A DNA stretch of 37,189 nt from an uncultured Desulfobulbaceae bacterium (GTDB lineage Bacteria > Desulfobacterota > Desulfobulbia > Desulfobulbales > Desulfobulbaceae). The stretch is from assembly GCA_945787305.1 (NCBI GenBank), contig CALZIH010000001.1, forward strand, positions 1-37,189, given 5' to 3'. The first letter of the stretch is position 1; the number at the start of each line of letters is the position of its first letter. A program made the translations under genes and the position numbers. This document shows positions 24,689-31,706 of the stretch, piece by piece. The notes beneath the pieces were generated by a model. It saw only the letters and a list, made by a program, of their open reading frames with translations. It was not told where the DNA came from and made no database searches.

Positions 24689-24881
24689 TTAATCATTTCG
24701 TTGACACGGCAGGGCGGGGATTCTTTTGCAACAACAGTGACTTATCGCTGTGTTTATATAGAGCCGAGCCGGCATCTCGAAGTTAGGGCTACGGGTGAGC
24801 ACTTAGGGCGTAAGTAAGCCCGGTGAATGAAAGAGAATACTGATGCAATCAGGTTTGCCATATATGAGTAATCCACCAGGT

Positions 24882-24947
24882 AGGCTGTTTGTCGGGCAAT
24901 GGCTAATGGGTGTAAATCCCGTTATACATTCCGACTGTTGATAGCCT
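24882..24947 (+). other. Nested hairpin in the rny leader
   Basis: AGGCT/AGCCT, GTCGG/CCGAC and AATGGG/CCCGTT form three nested stems over 66 nt, ending about 180 nt before the rny start. This could be a leader structure or part of a small RNA. No riboswitch class was recognised. Confidence 0.35.
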
Positions 24948-25128
24948 GTCGTTGAACAGTCCCGGGCCAATGAGGAGATTTCTTGTCTCCTGCTTCTCCG
25001 GTTCCGGACAATCAGACCACATCCCTCTTTGTCACCGTACCGTGTGAACTGGCTCGGCCTCTCTGTTTTTTCTCGCAGATTTTTGACCGGAGTACTGTGT
25101 CAGCTGCATAACATACAGGTGTCCACCA

Positions 25129-26694
25129 ATGAATATAAGCGCTACTAGCCTGCTTTTTCTGGGGGTTGCCCTGATTGCCGGTATGGTTGTCGGGTACGTT
25201 CTTCGTAAAAAGCTGGTTGAAGAAAACCAGGAAAACGTAGAAGCTCAAGGGCGGCAGATTGTTGAAAATGCTATCCAGGATGCTGAGAAAATTAAAAAAG
25301 AAGCCCTGTTACAGGCAAAAGAGGAGTCCTATCAGGTAAAACAGGAGGCTGATCGCGAGGCCAAACAGAGTCGGCAGGAGGTTAAAGACGAGCAGCGGAG
25401 ACTGGATAGAAAACTTGATGAAGTGCAAGGAGAGTTGGAGACTCTGGAGCGACGTTCCAACGATCTGCAACAACGTTATGACAAGGTGACTGACCAGGAA
25501 CGGCAGATAAATACCAGGGCAAAAGAGCTTGAGTCCCTTATTGATGAACAGCGGTATAAACTTGAGAAAATTGCTGGTATTGACAGGGAAGAAGCGAAAA
25601 AAGAACTGATGGCCTCTATTGAAAGTGAGGCACGTATGGATGCCGCCAAGCGGCTGAATCGTATTGAAAACGAGATGAAAATCGAGGCGGATCGTAAGGG
25701 GAAAAATATACTTGCCCTTGCTATTTCACGCTATGCTGGCGATTATGTCGCTGATAAAACGGTATCCATGGTTCCGTTACCCAGTGACGAAATGAAGGGG
25801 CGGATTATTGGACGTGAGGGGCGAAATATACGAGCCATTGAAGCGGCAACCGGCATTGATATCATAATCGATGATACTCCGGAAGCTGTTATTCTTTCTG
25901 GGTTCAACCCTATTCGCAGAGAAGTCGCCCGCCTTGCCCTTGAGCACCTTATCTCCGACGGACGTATTCATCCTGCCCGTATCGAGGAGGTGGTTGCTAA
26001 AGTAACCGAAGAGCTCGAAGTTGAAATCCGTGAGGCCGGTGAGCAGGCTACTTTCGATGTCGGGGCCCATGGCATGCATGTGGACTTGATCGAGTTGATT
26101 GGTCGGCTGAAATATCGAACCAGTTACGGGCAGAATATTCTCCAGCATTCTCTGGAAGTTGCTTTTCTTTGTGGGGTTATGGCCGCAGAGCTTGGGCTGG
26201 ATGTCAAAAAAGCCAAGCGAATGGGTTTACTTCATGATGTCGGCAAAGCCGTTGACCATGAAGTTGAGGGCTCGCATGCTATTATCGGCAGGGATTTAGC
26301 TAAAAAATATGGTGAAGCCGAGGATGTAGTGTATGCCATCGGCGCTCATCATGAAGATCAGCCGCCGAAAAGTGTCCTTGATATACTGGTGCAGTCGGCC
26401 GATGCTCTTTCCGGCGCCAGGCCCGGTGCCCGAAAAGAAATGCTGCAGAGTTACGTAAAACGCCTTGAAGATTTGGAAAACATAGCTAATAGTTTTAACG
26501 GTGTGGAAAAATCATACGCTATTCAAGCCGGTCGAGATTTGCGGATTATCGTTGACAGTCAAAAAGTACACGACAATGAAGCAACATTGCTGAGTCGTGA
26601 TATCGCCAAAGCAATAGAAGAGCAGTTAACCTATCCGGGGCAGATCCGGGTTACAGTTATCCGTGAAACTCGGGCGGTGGAGTTTGCCAAGTAA
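25129..26694 (+). CDS. rny: Ribonuclease Y
   Basis: RNase Y is a membrane-anchored endoribonuclease that starts mRNA decay. The 521 residues show an N-terminal membrane helix (about 5-24), a long coiled coil (about 28-190, rich in E/K/Q), a KH domain (GRIIGREGRNIRAIEAATGIDIIIDDTP) and an HD domain (HSLEVAFLCGVMAAELG, GLLHDVGKAVDHE, HHEDQPP). The length is normal for the family. The ATG has AGGTG about 7 nt upstream. tyrS follows within 13 nt, so the two are likely co-transcribed. Confidence 0.96.
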   Translation: MNISATSLLFLGVALIAGMVVGYVLRKKLVEENQENVEAQGRQIVENAIQDAEKIKKEALLQAKEESYQVKQEADREAKQSRQEVKDEQRRLDRKLDEVQGELETLERRSNDLQQRYDKVTDQERQINTRAKELESLIDEQRYKLEKIAGIDREEAKKELMASIESEARMDAAKRLNRIENEMKIEADRKGKNILALAISRYAGDYVADKTVSMVPLPSDEMKGRIIGREGRNIRAIEAATGIDIIIDDTPEAVILSGFNPIRREVARLALEHLISDGRIHPARIEEVVAKVTEELEVEIREAGEQATFDVGAHGMHVDLIELIGRLKYRTSYGQNILQHSLEVAFLCGVMAAELGLDVKKAKRMGLLHDVGKAVDHEVEGSHAIIGRDLAKKYGEAEDVVYAIGAHHEDQPPKSVLDILVQSADALSGARPGARKEMLQSYVKRLEDLENIANSFNGVEKSYAIQAGRDLRIIVDSQKVHDNEATLLSRDIAKAIEEQLTYPGQIRVTVIRETRAVEFAK

Positions 26695-26707
26695 AATGGA
26701 GAAGAGG

Positions 26708-27925
26708 ATGAAGACCGTTGAGGAACAGATAGCGCTGATTGCCAGGGGAACCGTCGATCTGGTTTCCCGTGAAGAACTGGTAAAAAAGCTGACTCGATGC
26801 CAAGAAACCGGGGAACCAATGGTTATTAAAGCGGGTTTTGATCCAACCGCACCGGATCTGCACCTCGGGCATACTGTTTTGTTGCAAAAACTTCGTCATT
26901 TCCAGCTCCTTGGCCATCATGTACATTTTCTCATTGGCGATTTTACAGGTTTGATCGGCGACCCCACAGGTAAGTCCGACACCCGCCCACCGTTGACCCG
27001 TGAAGACGTGGAACGTAACGCTGAGACATATAAAGAGCAGGTGTTTAAAATTCTTGATCCGGAAAAAACCAAGGTGGTGTTCAATTCAACCTGGTTGGGT
27101 GAATTAAGCTCCTATGATATGATCAGGCTGGCCTCAAAGTTGACCGTGGCAAGGATGCTTGAACGTGATGATTTTAAAAAGCGATTCGAGTCGAACCGGC
27201 CCATTTCCATCCATGAATTTCTTTATCCCCTCATCCAGGGGTACGACTCCGTTGCACTTGCCGCTGATGTAGAGCTCGGCGGAACCGATCAACTGTTTAA
27301 TTTGCTCATGGGGAGGGATTTGCAGAAAAGTCGGGATCAGGAACCCCAGGTGGTCTTGACGATGCCGCTGCTCGAAGGTCTGGACGGGGTGAATAAAATG
27401 AGTAAGTCGCTGGGCAACTATATAGGCATTTCCGAGTCTGCCGATGACATTTTCGGCAAGGTGTTGTCTATCAGTGATGAATTGATGTTCCGTTATTATG
27501 AGCTGCTCAGTGACCTTTCCCTTGCCGATATCGAAACACTTCGTCAGGACATGCAGGCAGGGAAGATTCACCCCAAAGCGGTGAAGATCCGACTGGCAAA
27601 AGAGTTGGTGGCACGTTTTCATGATCAGGCAGCTGCTGATGCGGCAGAACATAATTTTGAGCAGGTGTTTAAGCGGCATGAGTTGCCCGGAGATATTCCT
27701 GAGAAATCTTTTACTACAGACGATACCGCTATCTGGTTGCCTAAATTGTTAGTTGAGGCTGACATGGTAAAATCAACTTCCGATGGTCGGCGGATGATAA
27801 AGCAACGTGCTGTTTCCGTTGACGGGGAAAAGATTGTGAATGTTGATACCGATATTCCTGCTCAGGGCATGGTTCTCCTGCAGGTTGGCAAAAGGCGTTT
27901 TTGCAGGGTGACGTTTGGCCAATAG
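26708..27925 (+). CDS. tyrS: Tyrosyl-tRNA synthetase
   Basis: This charges tRNA-Tyr in the cytoplasm. From the ATG at 26708 it has 405 residues: the class I signature PDLHLGHT (HLGH at 52-55), the tyrosine-pocket region YDSVALAADVELGGTDQ, KMSKSLGNYIG near 235, and a C-terminal S4 RNA-binding domain (VKSTSDGRRMIKQRAVSVDGEK). GGAG lies 6 nt upstream of this ATG; upstream in-frame starts overlap rny and lack such a site. A strong terminator follows at 28028. Confidence 0.95.
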   Translation: MKTVEEQIALIARGTVDLVSREELVKKLTRCQETGEPMVIKAGFDPTAPDLHLGHTVLLQKLRHFQLLGHHVHFLIGDFTGLIGDPTGKSDTRPPLTREDVERNAETYKEQVFKILDPEKTKVVFNSTWLGELSSYDMIRLASKLTVARMLERDDFKKRFESNRPISIHEFLYPLIQGYDSVALAADVELGGTDQLFNLLMGRDLQKSRDQEPQVVLTMPLLEGLDGVNKMSKSLGNYIGISESADDIFGKVLSISDELMFRYYELLSDLSLADIETLRQDMQAGKIHPKAVKIRLAKELVARFHDQAAADAAEHNFEQVFKRHELPGDIPEKSFTTDDTAIWLPKLLVEADMVKSTSDGRRMIKQRAVSVDGEKIVNVDTDIPAQGMVLLQVGKRRFCRVTFGQ

Positions 27926-28027
27926 GGACAAGAGCCGGATATTGATTGCCCAGAGGCTGAGCTTGTAGGCAGGGTAAGGTTGCTTACTCCCCTATAGAGT
28001 AGAGGACTAAATTTCCTTTGTATATAG

Positions 28028-28061
28028 AACGGTTATTCCGTAGAGGGATAGCCGTTTTTTT
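28028..28061 (+). terminator. Rho-independent terminator for rny-tyrS
   Basis: AACGGTTATTCC pairs with GGGATAGCCGTT (12 bp including two G-U pairs, loop of five) and is followed by a run of T. It lies about 100 nt after the tyrS stop. Confidence 0.85.
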
Positions 28062-28112
28062 GATGAAATCAACAGGGTAGAAGAATTTGACCAGAAGATC
28101 CGGGTGATGAAA

Positions 28113-28157
28113 CAAAACGGAATTATAGCCCTCTCAATGGTGGAGCTATAATTCCGG
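28113..28157 (-). terminator. Rho-independent terminator of the fur/perR gene
   Basis: On the minus strand CGGAATTATAGC pairs perfectly with GCTATAATTCCG around a 15-nt loop and is followed by TTTTGTTTC. It starts about 18 nt past the fur stop. The plus strand lacks a T-tract. Confidence 0.8.
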
Positions 28158-28174
28158 AGCCTTGCGGCAGGTAC

Positions 28175-28594
28175 TTATTGGATGGAAGAAATACCTTCTT
28201 TCTGCTGGCATTCCACACAAACGCCAGTGAATTCAACATGGTGACCAATAATCTGGTAAGCAGAGCTTTCTGTAGCAGCACTGACAAGCGATTCGATAAC
28301 AGGAATATCGATATCATCTACCTTGCCGCAACAGGAGCAACGAATATGATAATGGGCATCGGTTGTGGCATCAAAACGTTTCTGGGTGCCGCCGACCTCA
28401 AGCTTTAAAATCATACCGTTTTCAGCCATCAGCTCTAGATTACGATACACCGTCCCCAAGCCTATCCTTGGCAACCGTTTGCGGACCATGTCATACACTT
28501 CACTGGCGGTTGGATGTGATTTAACTTTGGAGAGTTCTTCCAGGATAATTTGTCGCTGCGTTGTCAAACGAATCATCGGTGTAGGGGCATTCAT
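28175..28594 (-). CDS. Fur-family transcriptional regulator (PerR-like)
   Basis: From the ATG at 28594 the protein is 139 residues. It has an N-terminal winged helix (recognition helix GLGTVYRNLELM, about 46-56), a metal region QKRFDATTDAHYHIRC and two structural-zinc CxxC pairs (C86/C89 and C126/C129). The RFD...HYHIRC stretch is closer to PerR than to classical Fur, suggesting peroxide sensing, but metal specificity cannot be decided from sequence. The start has AAGAG about 6 nt upstream; the longer open frame upstream crosses the promoter and is rejected. A dusB-like gene is divergent. Confidence 0.88.
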   Translation of the reverse strand: MNAPTPMIRLTTQRQIILEELSKVKSHPTASEVYDMVRKRLPRIGLGTVYRNLELMAENGMILKLEVGGTQKRFDATTDAHYHIRCSCCGKVDDIDIPVIESLVSAATESSAYQIIGHHVEFTGVCVECQQKEGISSIQ

Positions 28595-28655
28595 CTCTTG
28601 CTCTTCGTTGAAAGGGTTGCGGTTCAATGAGAAATTCTGTACCAGGTAACCATTC

Positions 28656-28669
28656 TCATTCGTTAATGA
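28656..28669. promoter_or_regulatory. Candidate autoregulatory Fur/PerR operator
   Basis: TCATT-CGTT-AATGA is a perfect dyad that overlaps the -10 of the fur promoter. Fur-family regulators commonly repress themselves through AT-rich dyads at such positions. The match to a specific Fur or PerR box is not exact. Confidence 0.4.
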
Positions 28670-28693
28670 TACACTCTTATTTTTATTTGTCAA
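28666..28693 (-). promoter_or_regulatory. Promoter of the fur/perR gene
   Basis: On the minus strand TTGACA (28693-28688), a 16-bp spacer and TATCAT (28671-28666) form a good sigma-70 promoter about 70 nt upstream of the start codon. Confidence 0.65.
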
Positions 28694-28738
28694 GAACGTT
28701 GAATCACGCTTCAGTATTTTTTTAGGTATGTATGACAA

Positions 28739-29755
28739 ATGTTGAAAGTTAGAAATACAATACTTGCATCCCCCCTCCTTCTTGCGCCAATGGCCGGTCT
28801 GACCCATTCGGCCTTGCGTACTTTGCTGCTTTCGTTTGGTGGTATAGGGCTGTTGTCGACTGAAATGCTTTCGGCAAGGCGATTACCGGTGGAAAATAAT
28901 AAGATATCCCCGTACCTGATTACAACAGAGGCAGAACATCCGCTTTCCTATCAGCTGCTGATTACCGACGTGCAGGAGGTCATACCTGCCATAGAAGCGT
29001 TGCATCGTTTTGCGGCAGATTTCATAGATATAAATTTTGGCTGCCCTGCACCGAGGGTTAGAAAGTCGGGTGGCGGGAGTTCGCTCATGTCGAATCCGGA
29101 ATTGGTGCGGGATATCATTCGTACTGCCAGAAAAAGTACCCACCTCCCTCTGTCGGCAAAGATTCGCCTTGGCGAATGTCTTGATGAGTCAACGCTCCGT
29201 GATTTTTGTCTGATGCTACAGGACGAAGGTCTTGACTTGCTTACAGTTCATGCCCGTTTGCGCGGTGAATCGTTTGCCAGGAAACCACGGTGGGAATGGG
29301 TGGGAAAGGTTAAAAAATGGCTGGATATTCCAGTGGTGGCCAATGGCGGGATTTTTTCAGTTGATGATGCGGCCCGCTGTTTGTCGCTTAGCGGAGCAGA
29401 CGGCCTGATGATTGGTCGAGCAGCGGCGCAGAAGCCTTGGCTTTTTGCCGAAATAGCAAGAGCACTCTACTCCGTTGATGTACAGGGCGTATCAATCTGC
29501 CTGCCGCAAATCTATGGGCAATTTGTTGTAGGGCTTAGTCGTTTTCGACCGGAACGTCGTTTGGGCCGTCTCAAGGAGTTCAGTCATTACTTTGCCCTCA
29601 ACTATGCCTTTGGTCATCATTTGGCCATGTCTGTTCAGAAAAGCACGACTGTTGAGCAGGCTTGGCAGCAGGCTACTGATTTTTTTGCCAAAACAGATTC
29701 GAATGGCTTGGCGCAGGTTGCAACGAATGATATCCTGAATGCCATTTCCTCCTGA
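28739..29755 (+). CDS. dus: tRNA-dihydrouridine synthase family protein
   Basis: This FMN-dependent enzyme reduces uridine to dihydrouridine in tRNA. The 338 residues form the Dus TIM barrel: LLAPMAGLTHSALRTLL (FMN-binding start), DINFGCPAPRVRKSGGGSSLM with the catalytic Cys in GCP, AKIRLG, LLTVHARLR, PVVANGGIFSVDDAARCLSLSGADGLMIGRAAAQKPWLF, and a C-terminal helical domain. The subgroup (A, B or C) was not decided, although the motif order is most like DusB. It is divergent from fur and converges with the radical SAM gene 34 nt away. Only a weak AGG precedes the ATG. Confidence 0.9.
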   Translation: MLKVRNTILASPLLLAPMAGLTHSALRTLLLSFGGIGLLSTEMLSARRLPVENNKISPYLITTEAEHPLSYQLLITDVQEVIPAIEALHRFAADFIDINFGCPAPRVRKSGGGSSLMSNPELVRDIIRTARKSTHLPLSAKIRLGECLDESTLRDFCLMLQDEGLDLLTVHARLRGESFARKPRWEWVGKVKKWLDIPVVANGGIFSVDDAARCLSLSGADGLMIGRAAAQKPWLFAEIARALYSVDVQGVSICLPQIYGQFVVGLSRFRPERRLGRLKEFSHYFALNYAFGHHLAMSVQKSTTVEQAWQQATDFFAKTDSNGLAQVATNDILNAISS

Positions 29756-29789
29756 CTTGTACCATCACTTGTTTTTCTTTTCCAACCGC

Positions 29790-31085
29790 TTAATGCAGCG
29801 CCGGATTAAAGTAGCCGAAACGCAATGAAGGAAACCGTTTCTTTAATCGTTTGTGCCAGTTTGCCATACCCATAGCCGGTCCGCTCGGTGCAAATTCAAT
29901 GGTTTTCAGGTAATACTCCGGATCCATGTTCAGGTTACGGAGTTGAATGAGATCAGGGCGTTCGTTGGCGATCAATTCGCACAGAGCATTATACTCGGTC
30001 GGGTCATCAGTAAAACCTGGCAGTATAAAGTAATTCAGCGAAACATGACGGTTCCTGGCCTTCATGACCGTAATCGACCGGCGAACATCGCCCAAATCGA
30101 ATCCCTTTGGTTTATAATAACGGTAATGGTACTCAGGGCGGGCGCTGTTCATGGATATTCGGATGGAATCCAGCCCGGAGTCGGCTAGCTGTTGAACAAC
30201 ATCGGGTAAGGAACCGTTGGTATTGAGATTGATTGTACCCTTATTGGTTCCAAACCGGATACGTTGAATTGAACCAGCGATGGTTTCCCCCTGAAGAAGC
30301 GGTTCGCCCTCGCAACCCTGGCCAAAACTGACCACAGGTTTGTCGGCATGCTGGAGATGGGGTATGGCTACCTCGGCAATTTCATCCGGGGTAGGGACAA
30401 ACTGGATACGATCCTGAGTGGATTGGCAGCAACCGGATGGCTGTAAAGAAATACAGCCGACGCAGGCTGCGTTGCAAATCGGAGAACAGGGAAGCGGTGC
30501 TTCCCAGCGACCGAGGAAGAAATTGCGGGCTGCCGGGCAGCCATAGGTCAGGCAACATTTTCCTAGATGCTGGATCAGGCGGTTGTGAGGAAATGCCTGG
30601 AGTTTGTCTTTGGTGTTTTTGTTTATGCGCTTCTGGTCAAACTGCACCGGGTCTTGGCGGCGATCAAGATCGCTTCTGAATGCGGCAACATAAAATTTAC
30701 CATCAAGCCAGCCTACGGCCGTATAGGCAAACAAAGGCAACAAGGGGGCATGGTTGGACTCCTGCTGATACGCAGCCGTATAGATCGCTGTGTGGGCCGG
30801 GGCCATAAAAGCTGCGACAGCCTGGACATCCCCGCCTGGGGCATAGGGATTGGCATCGAGCAGGGCCGGTTCCCCGGTTGCAGGTTCAATGCCCACCGGC
30901 AGGCGGCCAGGCAAGGTAAAGAGTTCGCTCCCTTCAGGAAGCTCTATAAGTTCATCAGAAGTTGGACTGCAAAAGATCCCTGCACTACTGCCGGCCATGG
31001 CAAGGCCTTCATATTCAATGATTTCACCTTTGCTGTCGGAAAAAATCAGGTACGGGGTTTTATGCCTTGAAGGCGGGAAAGACAT
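29790..31085 (-). CDS. Radical SAM protein of unknown function
   Basis: This 431-residue protein has a radical SAM cluster motif CNAACVGC (Cys204, 208, 211; CxxxCxxC), then FGQGCEGEPLL, INLNTNGSLPDVVQQLADSGLDSIRISMNSARPEYHYRYY and ILPGFTDDPTEY, typical of the AdoMet radical barrel. The first 200 residues are a separate N-terminal region (YLIFSDSKGEIIEYEGLAMAGSSAG ...) with extra Cys in KCCLTYGCPAARN before the radical motif. The substrate is unknown. The gene lies 30 nt after a small unknown gene and shares its direction. Confidence 0.85.
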   Translation of the reverse strand: MSFPPSRHKTPYLIFSDSKGEIIEYEGLAMAGSSAGIFCSPTSDELIELPEGSELFTLPGRLPVGIEPATGEPALLDANPYAPGGDVQAVAAFMAPAHTAIYTAAYQQESNHAPLLPLFAYTAVGWLDGKFYVAAFRSDLDRRQDPVQFDQKRINKNTKDKLQAFPHNRLIQHLGKCCLTYGCPAARNFFLGRWEAPLPCSPICNAACVGCISLQPSGCCQSTQDRIQFVPTPDEIAEVAIPHLQHADKPVVSFGQGCEGEPLLQGETIAGSIQRIRFGTNKGTINLNTNGSLPDVVQQLADSGLDSIRISMNSARPEYHYRYYKPKGFDLGDVRRSITVMKARNRHVSLNYFILPGFTDDPTEYNALCELIANERPDLIQLRNLNMDPEYYLKTIEFAPSGPAMGMANWHKRLKKRFPSLRFGYFNPALH

Positions 31086-31115
31086 CGGCTTGGTTTATAT
31101 TTCGGTTGCCTCGTG

Positions 31116-31538
31116 TTATTTGGGCCTGATTTTAGACAGGATTGAGTCGACGGCCTTGTAGACATCAAGGTCATCACCGAATACATCTTGGATATTGGGA
31201 TGATCTATGAGATCTTCAATGATATATTGGGTAATAAATAGGCTGATGAGGTTCGGATCCTGGGTCAGGGAGCGGATTGGGGCAATTTTAAACTGCATAT
31301 CAAATTCTTCCATATCACTCATGGATATTAATTGCTTTTCCATGGATTCCCGGATTGCCTGATCGGAGTTGGTCTCAATGATATGGTGGTCGAGCAGTCG
31401 TTGCACAAGAGCCATTGCTAATTCGGCAGCATTATCCCTGGCCTTGCGCAGCATAAATCGGCGCTCCCTTTCCCGCTTGCGGTCAATGGCATCGATGGTT
31501 TTATTTGTTGAACTACTTGGGTTCATATGGCGGGCCAT
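31116..31538 (-). CDS. Small conserved-looking protein of unknown function
   Basis: The 140 residues are mostly predicted helix: a charged N terminus (RKRERERRFMLRKARDNAAELAMALVQRLLDHHIIE) followed by acidic helices and a C terminus YKAVDSILSKIRPK. No signal peptide, membrane segment or known motif was seen. AAGGAG 7 nt before the ATG makes it a real gene. It is followed 30 nt later by the radical SAM gene, so the two may work together. The family was not recognised. Confidence 0.75.
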   Translation of the reverse strand: MARHMNPSSSTNKTIDAIDRKRERERRFMLRKARDNAAELAMALVQRLLDHHIIETNSDQAIRESMEKQLISMSDMEEFDMQFKIAPIRSLTQDPNLISLFITQYIIEDLIDHPNIQDVFGDDLDVYKAVDSILSKIRPK

Positions 31539-31633
31539 GTTCCTACTCCTTGAAATAAAATGTATCAGTTCGCCGGGGTAATGAGAATTGAATCTACCCT
31601 GAATGGGTATGCATTCGTTCGTACTCCGGGAAA

Positions 31634-31662
31634 GAAAAAAATCCGTGTCGTATAAGACAACA
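31634..31662 (-). terminator. Probable terminator of the glycogen phosphorylase gene
   Basis: On the minus strand TGTTGT pairs with ACGACA (6 bp with one G-U, loop CTTAT); after CGG/AT there is a run of seven T. It lies about 45 nt beyond the glgP stop. The stem is short, so support is moderate. Confidence 0.45.
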
Positions 31663-31706
31663 TAACAATCCGGCTTAGGTGCAATGTCGGTATTATGCAG
31701 TGTTCA

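Larger units (their letters stand above)
24152..25128 (+). other. 977-nt structured non-coding interval between zapA and rny
   Basis: No credible protein-coding frame is present. The interval holds several hairpins listed separately, plus ACAGTGA-CTTA-TCGCTGT (24734-24751), CTGAT-GCA-ATCAG (24840-24852) and AGGAGA/TCTCCT just past 24970. It must also hold the rny promoter; TTGACA occurs at 24701-24706 but has no good -10 partner. In related bacteria 6S RNA often lies downstream of zapA, so one of these structures may be ssrS, but I cannot confirm the family from sequence alone. Confidence 0.5.

Noticed and set aside
28595..28807. Long N-terminal extension of the Fur-family protein
   Set aside because: The frame is open, but it crosses a good promoter, overlaps the divergent dus start and precedes the normal Fur N terminus that has its own ribosome-binding site.
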